Part shown: positions 15,777 to 22,252 of the stretch, piece by piece
Layout of the letters: the number at the start of each line of letters is the position of its first letter
Numbering within the stretch: the first letter of the stretch is position 1
Source: UBA2658 sp964617335
Lineage (GTDB): Bacteria > Bacillota > Clostridia > Oscillospirales > Oscillospiraceae
Direction of reading: 5' to 3'
DNA: 31,776 bases
NCBI GenBank assembly: GCA_964617335.1
Contig: CAZTXG010000020.1
Span: 1-31,776 of the forward strand
Notes under the pieces: model-generated
The model's input: only the letters and a program-made list of their open reading frames with translations
The model's database searches: none
Told to the model about the DNA's origin: nothing
Made by a program: the position numbers and the translations under genes

Positions 15777-16681
15777 TGAAAAAACACTCTGAAAAACAAC
15801 ATGGCCGCCGCAGGCTCAGCTTTCAAATAGCCGCGGCGGCTCTTATAAACGGCTATGCCCTGGGTTTTGTAAAAGGCAAGATATTCACAGGCTCCTCCAA
15901 AATGTTTTGTGTGCCGGTTTTAAATTGCTATTCCTGCCCCGGAGCTTTAGGTGCCTGCCCCATCGGTGCCCTTCAGTCGATTATAGGCAGCTCAAGGTAT
16001 GATTTTTCCTTTTATGTAGTTGGTCTTATCATGCTTTTTGGTCTTGTGTTGGGCAGGCTCATCTGCGGTCTTTTATGTCCCTTTGGTCTGGTGCAGGACC
16101 TTTTACACAAAATTCCCCTGGCAAAAATTCGGGTAAACCCCCGTATCGACAGGCCCCTGCGTTTTTTGAAATACATTGTGGGGGCTGTTTTTGTGGTGAT
16201 TTTACCCCTTTTTTTAACAAACCAATTTGGAACCGCTCCCCCATATTTTTGTAAGCTCATTTGTCCTGCCGGCATTCTTGAGGGTGCCTTTCCCCTTATC
16301 GCGGCAAACTCCGGTCTTCGCTCCTCCCTTGGGCTTTTGTTTAATTGGAAGCTTTTTGTGCTGGCGGCGGTTATTGTTTCCTCAGTTTTTATATACCGTC
16401 CCTTTTGTAAATACCTTTGCCCTCTGGGGGCCTTCTACTCCCTTTTTAACAGCTTCAGCCTTTATGGAATGCATCTTAATAAAAAGCTCTGCATAAACTG
16501 CAAAGCCTGCGAAAGAAAATGTCCTATGAATGTGGAGGTTACAAAAAACATCAACTCTCCCGAGTGCATACGCTGCGGAATCTGCAAGGCCGTCTGCCCA
16601 AAAGAGGCAATTTCCTCAGGCTTTGATATTAAGATAAAACCCGCAAAACTAAAAAAAGAGCAGGGGCCTTCAAAAACCTAG
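15776..16681 (+). CDS. Polytopic 4Fe-4S membrane protein (NapH/NosR-like)
   Basis: This is a 301-residue integral membrane protein with about five hydrophobic segments. Three CxxxCP motifs of the NapH/NosR type lie at Cys97/Cys101, Cys159/Cys163 and Cys211/Cys215. An extra N-terminal cluster CYSCPGALGACPIGAL holds Cys51, Cys54 and Cys61. Two C-terminal ferredoxin motifs, CINCKACERKCP (239-249) and CIRCGICKAVCP (264-274), should hold two [4Fe-4S] clusters. The chosen ATG at 15776 follows GGAG inside the previous gene; a GTG six codons upstream lies inside it and has no site. NapH and NosR relatives carry electrons from the quinol or flavodoxin pool across the membrane. No nitrate or nitrous-oxide reductase gene is nearby, so the acceptor here may be the TlpA-like lipoprotein. 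Confidence 0.9.
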   Translation: MKKHSEKQHGRRRLSFQIAAAALINGYALGFVKGKIFTGSSKMFCVPVLNCYSCPGALGACPIGALQSIIGSSRYDFSFYVVGLIMLFGLVLGRLICGLLCPFGLVQDLLHKIPLAKIRVNPRIDRPLRFLKYIVGAVFVVILPLFLTNQFGTAPPYFCKLICPAGILEGAFPLIAANSGLRSSLGLLFNWKLFVLAAVIVSSVFIYRPFCKYLCPLGAFYSLFNSFSLYGMHLNKKLCINCKACERKCPMNVEVTKNINSPECIRCGICKAVCPKEAISSGFDIKIKPAKLKKEQGPSKT

Positions 16682-16722
16682 CCTTTGCATCTTAGGCAAA
16701 ATTTAAAAGTATTACTAATATC

Positions 16723-16757
16723 AAAAAGGGAGCGGCATTTTTGGCTGCTCCTTTTTT
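16723..16757 (+). terminator. Bidirectional terminator between the 4Fe-4S gene and spmB
   Basis: An 8-bp stem (16729-16736 with 16744-16751, one wobble) is flanked by five A residues before and six T residues after. It can end both the plus-strand cassette and the minus-strand spmAB unit. Confidence 0.88.
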
Positions 16758-16789
16758 AGACCCCTTTATTATACTGCTATTTCGGCTTC

Positions 16790-17314
16790 TTAAAACCCAA
16801 AAAACAGTCTTGTAAAAAATGCTGCTGCCACAAAACCCGTAAAGTCGGCAATTAGGGCTGCCGGTATTGCATGGCGGCTGTTTTTTATCCCTGCAGCTCC
16901 GAAATAAACAGCAATTACATAAAAGGTTGTCTCTGTGGAGCCTAACATAACAGCGGCGCAGCGGCCCGTAAAGGAATCCGCTCCGCTGGTTTTTATTATA
17001 TCTCCGGCAAGGGCCAAGGCTCCGCTGCCGCTTAAGGGCCGCAGCAGCATTAAAGGCACAGTTTCAGAGGGTATGCCCAAAAGGGAGCTTAAAGGGGAAA
17101 TAAGCCGGCATAAGACATCCAGAGCGCCGCTTTCCCTAAGCATATATATACAGGGCAAAAGGCTTATAAGAGCAGGTATAATGCCCCAAATAACCCCCAG
17201 CCCATCTTTTGCACCCTTGGTCATTGCCGAGAAAACATCTGTTTTCTTAAAGATGGCGTAGGTAAATATTCCCCCCAGTATAAGGGGTACGGCAAGCTCT
17301 CCTATAATTTTCAT
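16790..17314 (-). CDS. spmB: Spore maturation protein B
   Basis: This 174-residue integral membrane protein is needed with SpmA for full dehydration of the spore core in Bacillus. Family features are GGIFTYAIFKKTDVFSAM near residues 14-31, then KDGLGVIWGIIPALISL, MLLRPLSGSGALAL and the end motif MLGSTETTFYVIAVYFG followed by HAIPAALIADFTGF. These belong to nucleoside-recognition (gate) type membrane domains. The start ATG overlaps the spmA stop by four bases, so the two are coupled. In Bacillus spmAB follow dacB; here no dacB is adjacent, although a DacF-type enzyme occurs at 4044-5597. Confidence 0.94.
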   Translation of the reverse strand: MKIIGELAVPLILGGIFTYAIFKKTDVFSAMTKGAKDGLGVIWGIIPALISLLPCIYMLRESGALDVLCRLISPLSSLLGIPSETVPLMLLRPLSGSGALALAGDIIKTSGADSFTGRCAAVMLGSTETTFYVIAVYFGAAGIKNSRHAIPAALIADFTGFVAAAFFTRLFFGF

Positions 17315-17892
17315 GAGTCTGAAAACTTTTCAAAAAGCTTTGCCGCAAAAATCCCCGCACTGACGGAGGCAGCAGATGTCAGCCAGACGGCAGGCAGTAT
17401 GTCATAGGGGGCGCAGGCTCCCAAAGAAGTCCTTAAAGCGGCAACAGTGGTAGGCAAAAGCTGTATGGACGCTGTGTTCATCACCACCAAAAGGCAAAGC
17501 TCGTTAGAGGCAAGGCTTTGACCTGAGAGCTTTTGCATAAGGGTTGCCGCCCGTATGCCGGCAGGAGTTGCGGCATTGCCCAGGCCTAAAAGATTTGCGC
17601 TTACATTTTGGGAAAGGGCCTCCATAGTCTCCCTGTCTTTTGCAGCTGTGGGAAAAAGTTTTCCCAGAATGGGCCTTTGAAGCTTTGACAGCTTTTCTGC
17701 AAGGCCAGACTGGCGCATAAGCTCTATAACAGCCGACCAAAGGCAAATAACTCCGCAAAGACCGATACATAAACTAACGGCCTCACCGGCTCCTTGGGTC
17801 CAAGCGGCCACAAGGGACTCAAGGTTTCCGTTTCCCGCGGCAAAAACTATTGAAATCAGCACCGAAACGGCAATAACAAGGCTTAATACCAT
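17311..17892 (-). CDS. spmA: Spore maturation protein A
   Basis: This 193-residue membrane protein works with SpmB in spore core dehydration. GNGNLESLVAAWTQGAGEAVSLCIGL near the N-terminus, NLLGLGNAATPAGIRA mid-protein and NTASIQLLPTTVAALR near the C-terminus are family signatures. The frame stays open 28 codons further upstream, but I place the start at the ATG at 17892. It has a strong GGAAGGGAG nine bases ahead and gives the usual family start directly before the first helix. The promoter is probably recognised by a sporulation sigma factor, but I could not identify one with confidence. Two palindromes lie upstream. Confidence 0.93.
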   Translation of the reverse strand: MVLSLVIAVSVLISIVFAAGNGNLESLVAAWTQGAGEAVSLCIGLCGVICLWSAVIELMRQSGLAEKLSKLQRPILGKLFPTAAKDRETMEALSQNVSANLLGLGNAATPAGIRAATLMQKLSGQSLASNELCLLVVMNTASIQLLPTTVAALRTSLGACAPYDILPAVWLTSAASVSAGIFAAKLFEKFSDS

Positions 17893-17916
17893 TATCTTAA
17901 TCTCCCTTCCAAATAA

Positions 17917-17934
17917 TTTGTGACTAGTTACAAA
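17917..17934. promoter_or_regulatory. Near-perfect 18-bp palindrome upstream of spmA
   Basis: TTTGTGACTAGTTACAAA is symmetrical except for one base pair position on each side. It lies 25 bases upstream of the spmA ATG in the divergent region shared with the AbrB-type gene, and could be a dimeric repressor site. Confidence 0.5.
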
Positions 17935-17945
17935 AATAACTATAA

Positions 17946-17960
17946 TTGAAAAGTTTTCAA
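17946..17960. promoter_or_regulatory. Second palindrome in the spmA/abrB divergent region
   Basis: TTGAAAA and TTTTCAA are perfectly inverted around a single G. The site ends ten bases before the -35 of the AbrB-type gene promoter, so it could control that gene or mark an spmA promoter region. Confidence 0.45.
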
Positions 17961-17969
17961 ATAAACTGA

Positions 17970-17997
17970 TTGACATTTATCGACAAATTGTTATAAT
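17970..17997 (+). promoter_or_regulatory. Consensus sigmaA promoter for the AbrB-type gene
   Basis: TTGACA (17970-17975) and TATAAT (17992-17997) are both perfect, separated by 16 bases. The start codon is 77 bases beyond the -10. A promoter this strong on a regulator gene suggests autorepression. Confidence 0.82.
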
Positions 17998-18074
17998 CCT
18001 ATATATAAACTATAATGAATCAGTAGTTTTATACCAATTATTTACGGGAAACAGATTATAAAGGGGGTATTTTT

Positions 18075-18320
18075 ATGAAATCAACCGGAATTGTCAGAAA
18101 AGTTGATGAGCTTGGGCGCATAGTTCTTCCTATAGAGCTTCGCCGCACTCTGGATATAGCGGAGAGGGACTCTTTGGAGATATATGTGGACAACGACTCT
18201 ATTATTCTGCGCAAATACCAGCCTGCCTGCATTTTCTGTGACAACGCCCGTGATGTGATTGCCTACAAAAACAAAAATGTTTGCAAAAGTTGCATAAAGG
18301 CTCTTGAGGAAAACATATAG
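18075..18320 (+). CDS. AbrB/SpoVT-type transition-state regulator with C-terminal Cys pairs
   Basis: This 81-residue DNA-binding protein has an N-terminal swapped-hairpin domain with the family signature STGIVRKVDELGRIVLPIELR (residues 3-23). EIYVDNDSIILRKY completes the barrel at about 35-48. The C-terminal part carries Cys52/Cys55 and Cys70/Cys73 in CIFC and CKSC, spaced like a small zinc-binding site. Bacillus AbrB has an oligomerisation domain here instead. Short AbrB proteins with this Cys tail are common in Clostridia as far as I recall. It is divergent from spmAB, and the shared region holds two palindromes, so it may regulate spmAB, itself, or both. The ATG follows AAGGGGG. Confidence 0.92.
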   Translation: MKSTGIVRKVDELGRIVLPIELRRTLDIAERDSLEIYVDNDSIILRKYQPACIFCDNARDVIAYKNKNVCKSCIKALEENI

Positions 18321-18380
18321 CAAAACTGCTAAAATCATAAAAAAAGAGGCCGCAGAAAATCCTGTGCCCCTTAGATATGA

Positions 18381-18425
18381 AAAAAAAGTGGGAAAAGTGC
18401 CAGATGGCGTTTTTCCCGCTTTTTT
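18381..18425 (+). terminator. Bidirectional terminator between the AbrB-type gene and the membrane protein
   Basis: A 14-bp stem (18388-18401 with 18406-18419, three wobbles) and a 4-base loop is flanked by seven A residues before and six T residues after. It serves the convergent genes on both sides. Confidence 0.88.
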
Positions 18426-18430
18426 ATTTT

Positions 18431-19213
18431 TTACTCTGCATCCTTTTGCTTTAAAGCTCGAGAGAGGATTGTATATGATAAAACCAGCAAACCTGCCGCT
18501 GCAGACAGGGCTATAAGCTGTTCTCCAAATTTAAAGGAATCTGCCAGTGTGACAATTAGAAGGAAGGCGCCAAGCTGGCAAAAGTATAAACACAGCAGGG
18601 GTTTTGGCCTTCCATAGGGGTAGCCCGCCATAAAATAATAGCCTAAAATAGCAGCACAGATTGCCAATATCCTCGGAGCAAAGCGCCAGATAACCGGCTC
18701 GGAGGCAAAGCTTTTATATGTTGCTATAAGCCAGAAGCAAAAAAATAAAACAACTATAAGACCGGCCGCCGCACCTCTGGCCTTTGCGTGGTCCCTTACG
18801 GGGCTGCTTATAAAAGCCGCAAAGCTTATAGCGCAGATTATAGCGAAAGCCCCTGTCACAGCATCAAAAACGGAAATAGGGGCGGTGACAGCGGAAAAGA
18901 GCGTAATAAGCCCGCCTATGGCCATAACAGCGGCAATAATAAGTCCGATTACTCCCACAAGGCGCAAATCAATTTGAAGGGCTTGGGAATATTGCGATGG
19001 AAAACTTTCTTTCCTAAACCTGCGGACTGTAAAAATGAAAGACAGGGCGCAGATTATAAGAAAACCAAGAAGAATATAGCTCCAAGTGCTGCCGCTTATG
19101 GCAAGTCCGGTATCCGGCTCGTAAGCGGAAATCCCCTGTGCCCAGCGAAAAAAGGCTCCGAAAATCCCCATTATAAGGGTGTAGCCGCAAAACTTTAAAG
19201 ATTTATCATGCAT
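18431..19213 (-). CDS. Polytopic membrane protein of unknown function
   Basis: I do not recognise this 260-residue protein. About eight hydrophobic segments are visible, at roughly 6-26, 43-62, 84-108, 118-137, 147-166, 177-196, 205-224 and 232-250. They are separated by short loops, including a basic RRFRKE at about 64-69 and GYPYGRPK near 196-203. No catalytic, nucleotide-binding or transport signature stands out. It is a single gene between a bidirectional terminator and a divergent SpoIID-like gene, so it is likely to have its own promoter. The start is uncertain because the ATG at 19213 has only a weak upstream GGGATG, and a later in-frame ATG at about codon 15 is possible. Its position between sporulation genes hints at, but does not show, a sporulation role. 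Confidence 0.7.
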   Translation of the reverse strand: MHDKSLKFCGYTLIMGIFGAFFRWAQGISAYEPDTGLAISGSTWSYILLGFLIICALSFIFTVRRFRKESFPSQYSQALQIDLRLVGVIGLIIAAVMAIGGLITLFSAVTAPISVFDAVTGAFAIICAISFAAFISSPVRDHAKARGAAAGLIVVLFFCFWLIATYKSFASEPVIWRFAPRILAICAAILGYYFMAGYPYGRPKPLLCLYFCQLGAFLLIVTLADSFKFGEQLIALSAAAGLLVLSYTILSRALKQKDAE

Positions 19214-19421
19214 ATTAACATCCCAGTCAAAATAAAATTTTCTTATAGCAGAGCTTTTATGTCTGCCTTCTCTTTCCTGCTCATAGACAATATTTAAAGC
19301 TCGCCCCCTATAACAGAAGCGAAAGAAGGCGGCTTGTTAAAGCATAAGATTTATTTATTTTATACTTATTTCTCATAAGCGTCAACCACAATCGTAATAC
19401 TTGAAGGGAGTGCAAAGAAAA

Positions 19422-20465
19422 ATGAAGCGAATAATCTGGGCTTCAATACTGCTGGGGCTTGCGGCCATACTTATGCCTGCTTTGTTTCTGCGTGGACAAG
19501 TTGAGGGTATGTACGAAGAAAATTATGAACCTCCCCTGCCCAGTCAAACCCAGCAATCAGCCGAACCCTCCGACGAAACTTCCCAAACCCCTGAGGCAGG
19601 ACGGGACAGCCAAATTATTTTTAGTCTTATGGATAACGGCAGCGTAAGGGAAACTAATATGGAAGAATATCTTCCCTTTGCCATAGCTGCCGAAATGCCC
19701 TTAAGTTTTGATTTTGAGGCTTTAAAAGCTCAGGCGGTGGCCGCCAGAACCTATGTTCTCTACTGCACGGAAAATCAAAACCCAAAGCACCCCGATGGGG
19801 ATGTCTGCACAGATTCCGGCTGCTGTCTTGCCTATTTAGATGAGGGTGCCCTTCGGGGGGCTTGGGCAGGGGAATATGAGGAAAACCTTGAAACTGTGAA
19901 AGCTGCTGTTCTTGCAACAGACGGACAGGTGCTAAGCTATGATGATAAGGCAATTTTGGCTTGTTTTCACTCCTCCTCCGCCGGAAAAACAGAGTCCGGC
20001 AGCGCTCTTTGGGCAGACGTGCCCTATCTTATAAGCGTTGAGAGCCCCGAGGGGGAAATCGATGTTCCAAACTTTGTTACAACGGTGGAGGTTTCCTCCG
20101 GTGACTTTAGGGAAACTGTTTTGCTGCTGCGGGAAAACGCGTCCTTTTCCGATGACCCCTCCCAGTGGCTGGGTGAAGTTTCCCACGATGGCAGCGGCAG
20201 AGTAGAAAGTGTGGTGATAGGCGGAGTTTCCCTGACAGGTCAGGAAATACGCAGCCTTTTCGCCTTGAGAAGCACGGCCTTCAGCCTTGAATATATAGAC
20301 GGTATCTTCTTTTTCACTGTCACAGGCTATGGTCATGGTCTTGGCATGAGCCAGTACGGGGCCAATGTCATGGCGAAAAACGGCTTTAACTATAGTGAAA
20401 TACTTCTGCATTATTACCCCGGCACAAAACTCGCCTTGGACCCTGCCCCCGACATAATATCCTAA
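19422..20465 (+). CDS. spoIID: SpoIID/LytB-domain protein, probable peptidoglycan lytic transglycosylase
   Basis: This is a 347-residue exported protein. One N-terminal membrane helix lies at about 4-23, then a low-complexity Pro/Thr/Glu linker (about 35-60). The SpoIID domain follows, with EEYLPFAIAAEMP, in which Glu91 corresponds to the catalytic Glu88 of Bacillus SpoIID. CFHSSSAGKTES and the C-terminal GYGHGLGMSQYGA and YYPGTKL complete it. SpoIID cleaves glycan strands during engulfment together with SpoIIM and SpoIIP, which are not in the window. Other SpoIID-domain proteins act in spore coat or vegetative wall, so the name is provisional. The ATG at 19422 is preferred over an upstream TTG because a GGGAG lies between them. 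Confidence 0.88.
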   Translation: MKRIIWASILLGLAAILMPALFLRGQVEGMYEENYEPPLPSQTQQSAEPSDETSQTPEAGRDSQIIFSLMDNGSVRETNMEEYLPFAIAAEMPLSFDFEALKAQAVAARTYVLYCTENQNPKHPDGDVCTDSGCCLAYLDEGALRGAWAGEYEENLETVKAAVLATDGQVLSYDDKAILACFHSSSAGKTESGSALWADVPYLISVESPEGEIDVPNFVTTVEVSSGDFRETVLLLRENASFSDDPSQWLGEVSHDGSGRVESVVIGGVSLTGQEIRSLFALRSTAFSLEYIDGIFFFTVTGYGHGLGMSQYGANVMAKNGFNYSEILLHYYPGTKLALDPAPDIIS

Positions 20466-20527
20466 AACTCCTTGAAAATCCTGTTAAATCAGTGTATGCT
20501 CAAGGAAAACTCCTGGGGGCTGAGAAA

Positions 20528-21700
20528 ATGGATTATATGGAAAAGTCGCTGTTAAAGCATTACGAATGGGCGGGAAAAATCGACTATGCCTCAAAGGTTC
20601 CGATTACTACCCGAGAAGAGCTTAGTCTTGCTTACACCCCCGGTGTGGCAGCGCCCTGCCTTGCCATAAAAGACGAGCCTCATAAAAGCTATGAGCTTAC
20701 GGGCAGGGGAAATCTTGTGGCGGTAATAACCGACGGCAGTGCCGTTTTGGGTCTTGGTGATATTGGCCCTGAGGCTGCAATGCCCGTTATGGAAGGCAAA
20801 TGCGCCCTTTTTAAAAGCCTCGGCGGTGTTGACGCTGTGCCTTTGTGCCTGCGCACTAAAGATACCGATGAGTTTGTTAAGGCTGTTTCCCTGCTTCTCG
20901 GCAGCTTCGGAGGGGTAAACCTTGAGGATATTTCCGCCCCCCGCTGTTTTGAGATTGAAAGGCGGCTTATGGAAATAAGCGATATTCCCATTTTTCACGA
21001 TGACCAGCACGGAACTGCTGTTGTCACCCTCGCTGCTCTTATAAATGCTCTTAAAGTAGTGGATAAAGACTTAAAAGATATCCGTGCCGTTATTTCCGGA
21101 GCAGGGGCCGCCGGTGTTGCCATTACAAAGCTGCTTATGAAATCAGGACTTCGAGAAGTTATAATGTGTGACCGCCAAGGCATTATATACGAAGGCCGTG
21201 AGGGGCTTAATGAGTCTAAAAAGGAAATTGCGAGAATAAGCAACAGGGGCCTAATGAAAGGCAGCCTTGCCGATGCCATGAGGGGAGCCGATGTTTTTAT
21301 TGGTGTTTCCGGCCCCCGCTCTGTAACAGAGGAAATGGTTGCCTCTATGGGAGAAGGTTCCATTGTTTTTCCCATGGCAAACCCTGAGCCGGAGATAATG
21401 CCTGCCTTGGCAGAAAAAGCCGGAGCCGCCATAATCGGCACCGGCAGAAGCGACTATAAAAATCAGATTAACAATGTTATGGCCTTTCCCGGCATTTTCC
21501 GTGGCACCCTTGATGTTAGGGCAAGGGAAATTAACGACGAAATGAAGCTTGCAGCCGCCCAAGCTCTGGCAAGCCTTGTTTCGGAAAATCAGCTTTCAAA
21601 AGACTATATCCTGCCGGAGCCTCTTGACCCCCTGGTTGCTCCCGCTGTGGCAGCCGCCGTTTCAAAGGCGGCAAGGGAAAGCGGGGCCGCTGGAATATAA
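20528..21700 (+). CDS. NAD(P)-dependent malic enzyme
   Basis: This 390-residue cytosolic enzyme decarboxylates malate to pyruvate with reduction of NAD or NADP. Visible signatures are SLAYTPGVAAPCL (about 33-45), VMEGKCALFK with a likely catalytic lysine, FHDDQHGTAVV with metal and substrate residues, and the Rossmann motif ISGAGAAGVAI near 190. Length and single-domain build fit the short bacterial class without a phosphotransacetylase fusion. The start at 20528 has a GGGGG eight bases upstream; a GTG at 20492 and an ATG at 20537 are alternatives. It begins 62 bases after the SpoIID-like gene and ends in a strong terminator. Malate may serve as a carbon or NADPH source; the cofactor preference is not known. 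Confidence 0.94.
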   Translation: MDYMEKSLLKHYEWAGKIDYASKVPITTREELSLAYTPGVAAPCLAIKDEPHKSYELTGRGNLVAVITDGSAVLGLGDIGPEAAMPVMEGKCALFKSLGGVDAVPLCLRTKDTDEFVKAVSLLLGSFGGVNLEDISAPRCFEIERRLMEISDIPIFHDDQHGTAVVTLAALINALKVVDKDLKDIRAVISGAGAAGVAITKLLMKSGLREVIMCDRQGIIYEGREGLNESKKEIARISNRGLMKGSLADAMRGADVFIGVSGPRSVTEEMVASMGEGSIVFPMANPEPEIMPALAEKAGAAIIGTGRSDYKNQINNVMAFPGIFRGTLDVRAREINDEMKLAAAQALASLVSENQLSKDYILPEPLDPLVAPAVAAAVSKAARESGAAGI

Positions 21701-21702
21701 AC

Positions 21703-21746
21703 AAAAAACCGTGCTGGAGCTTTTATAAACACTTCAGCACGGTTTT
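21703..21746 (+). terminator. Bidirectional terminator between malic enzyme and thioesterase genes
   Basis: A 14-bp stem (21706-21719 with 21732-21745, one wobble) with a 12-base loop has A residues before and T residues after. It lies between the two convergent stops. Confidence 0.85.
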
Positions 21747-21756
21747 CATCTTTATC

Positions 21757-22164
21757 TTAAAAGTCATCTGTCATGAAAAAATATGTAAAGGTTCCCTTTG
21801 AGACAATCCTTTCATGGTCGTCAAAAACACTCACGTCAACCACGGCGACTTTCTTGCCGATTTTAACCGGCCAGGCTTTTACAGTAAGGTAGTCTCCGGT
21901 GCCTGGGCGCAGGTAATGTATGCTGCCGCTTTCGGTTACACAGGCCTTGTCATCAAGACAGGCCACAAAGCCCCCTACATAATCACTGGCCGAATAAAGC
22001 AGGCCCCCATGGACCTTGCCGTTGGGGTTCATGCTAAAACAATCAAGCTCTACCCTGCCCTCGGCATAATCGTCCTCAAGAACTGTGAGAAGTATGTTGT
22101 TATGGGTGTTAAAACAGGGTATGTCCCTCATATAATCTATAACGTGTTGATATTTGCTTGCCAT
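21757..22164 (-). CDS. PaaI-type hotdog-fold thioesterase
   Basis: This 135-residue protein has a single hotdog domain. The family motif NPNGKVHGGLLYSASDYVGG (about 45-64) holds the HGG and the acidic residue used by PaaI-type acyl-CoA thioesterases. The following TESGSIHYLRPGTGDYLTVKA is the second half of the fold. I place the start at the ATG at 22164 because GGAGG lies seven bases ahead; the frame continues 24 codons into the clpC terminator and is not coding there. The natural acyl-CoA is unknown. It is downstream of clpC but separated from it by a terminator. Confidence 0.88.
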   Translation of the reverse strand: MASKYQHVIDYMRDIPCFNTHNNILLTVLEDDYAEGRVELDCFSMNPNGKVHGGLLYSASDYVGGFVACLDDKACVTESGSIHYLRPGTGDYLTVKAWPVKIGKKVAVVDVSVFDDHERIVSKGTFTYFFMTDDF

Positions 22165-22184
22165 GGTTTCCTCCAAAAAGTTAG

Positions 22185-22220
22185 TAAAAAATGTTCCTGC
22201 CCCAAAGAGACAGGAACATT
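22185..22220 (-). terminator. Rho-independent terminator after clpC
   Basis: On the minus strand a perfect 10-bp stem (22211-22220 with 22190-22199) and 11-base loop is followed by a run of T residues, 32 bases after the clpC stop. Confidence 0.92.
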
Positions 22221-22252
22221 CTATCATATCTTTCATGCTAAAGGAAGAAGAT

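Noticed and set aside
17893..17976. N-terminal extension of spmA by 28 codons
   Set aside because: The extension has no ribosome site and crosses the palindromes and the divergent regulatory region; the ATG at 17892 has a strong site and the usual family start.
19214..19421. SigmaE- or sigmaG-type promoter for the SpoIID-like gene
   Set aside because: AT-rich matches exist but none fits both hexamers at proper spacing well enough to report. The 208 bases hold no other feature I can support.
22165..22236. 24-codon extension of the thioesterase
   Set aside because: It runs through the clpC terminator, and GGAGG directly precedes the ATG at 22164.
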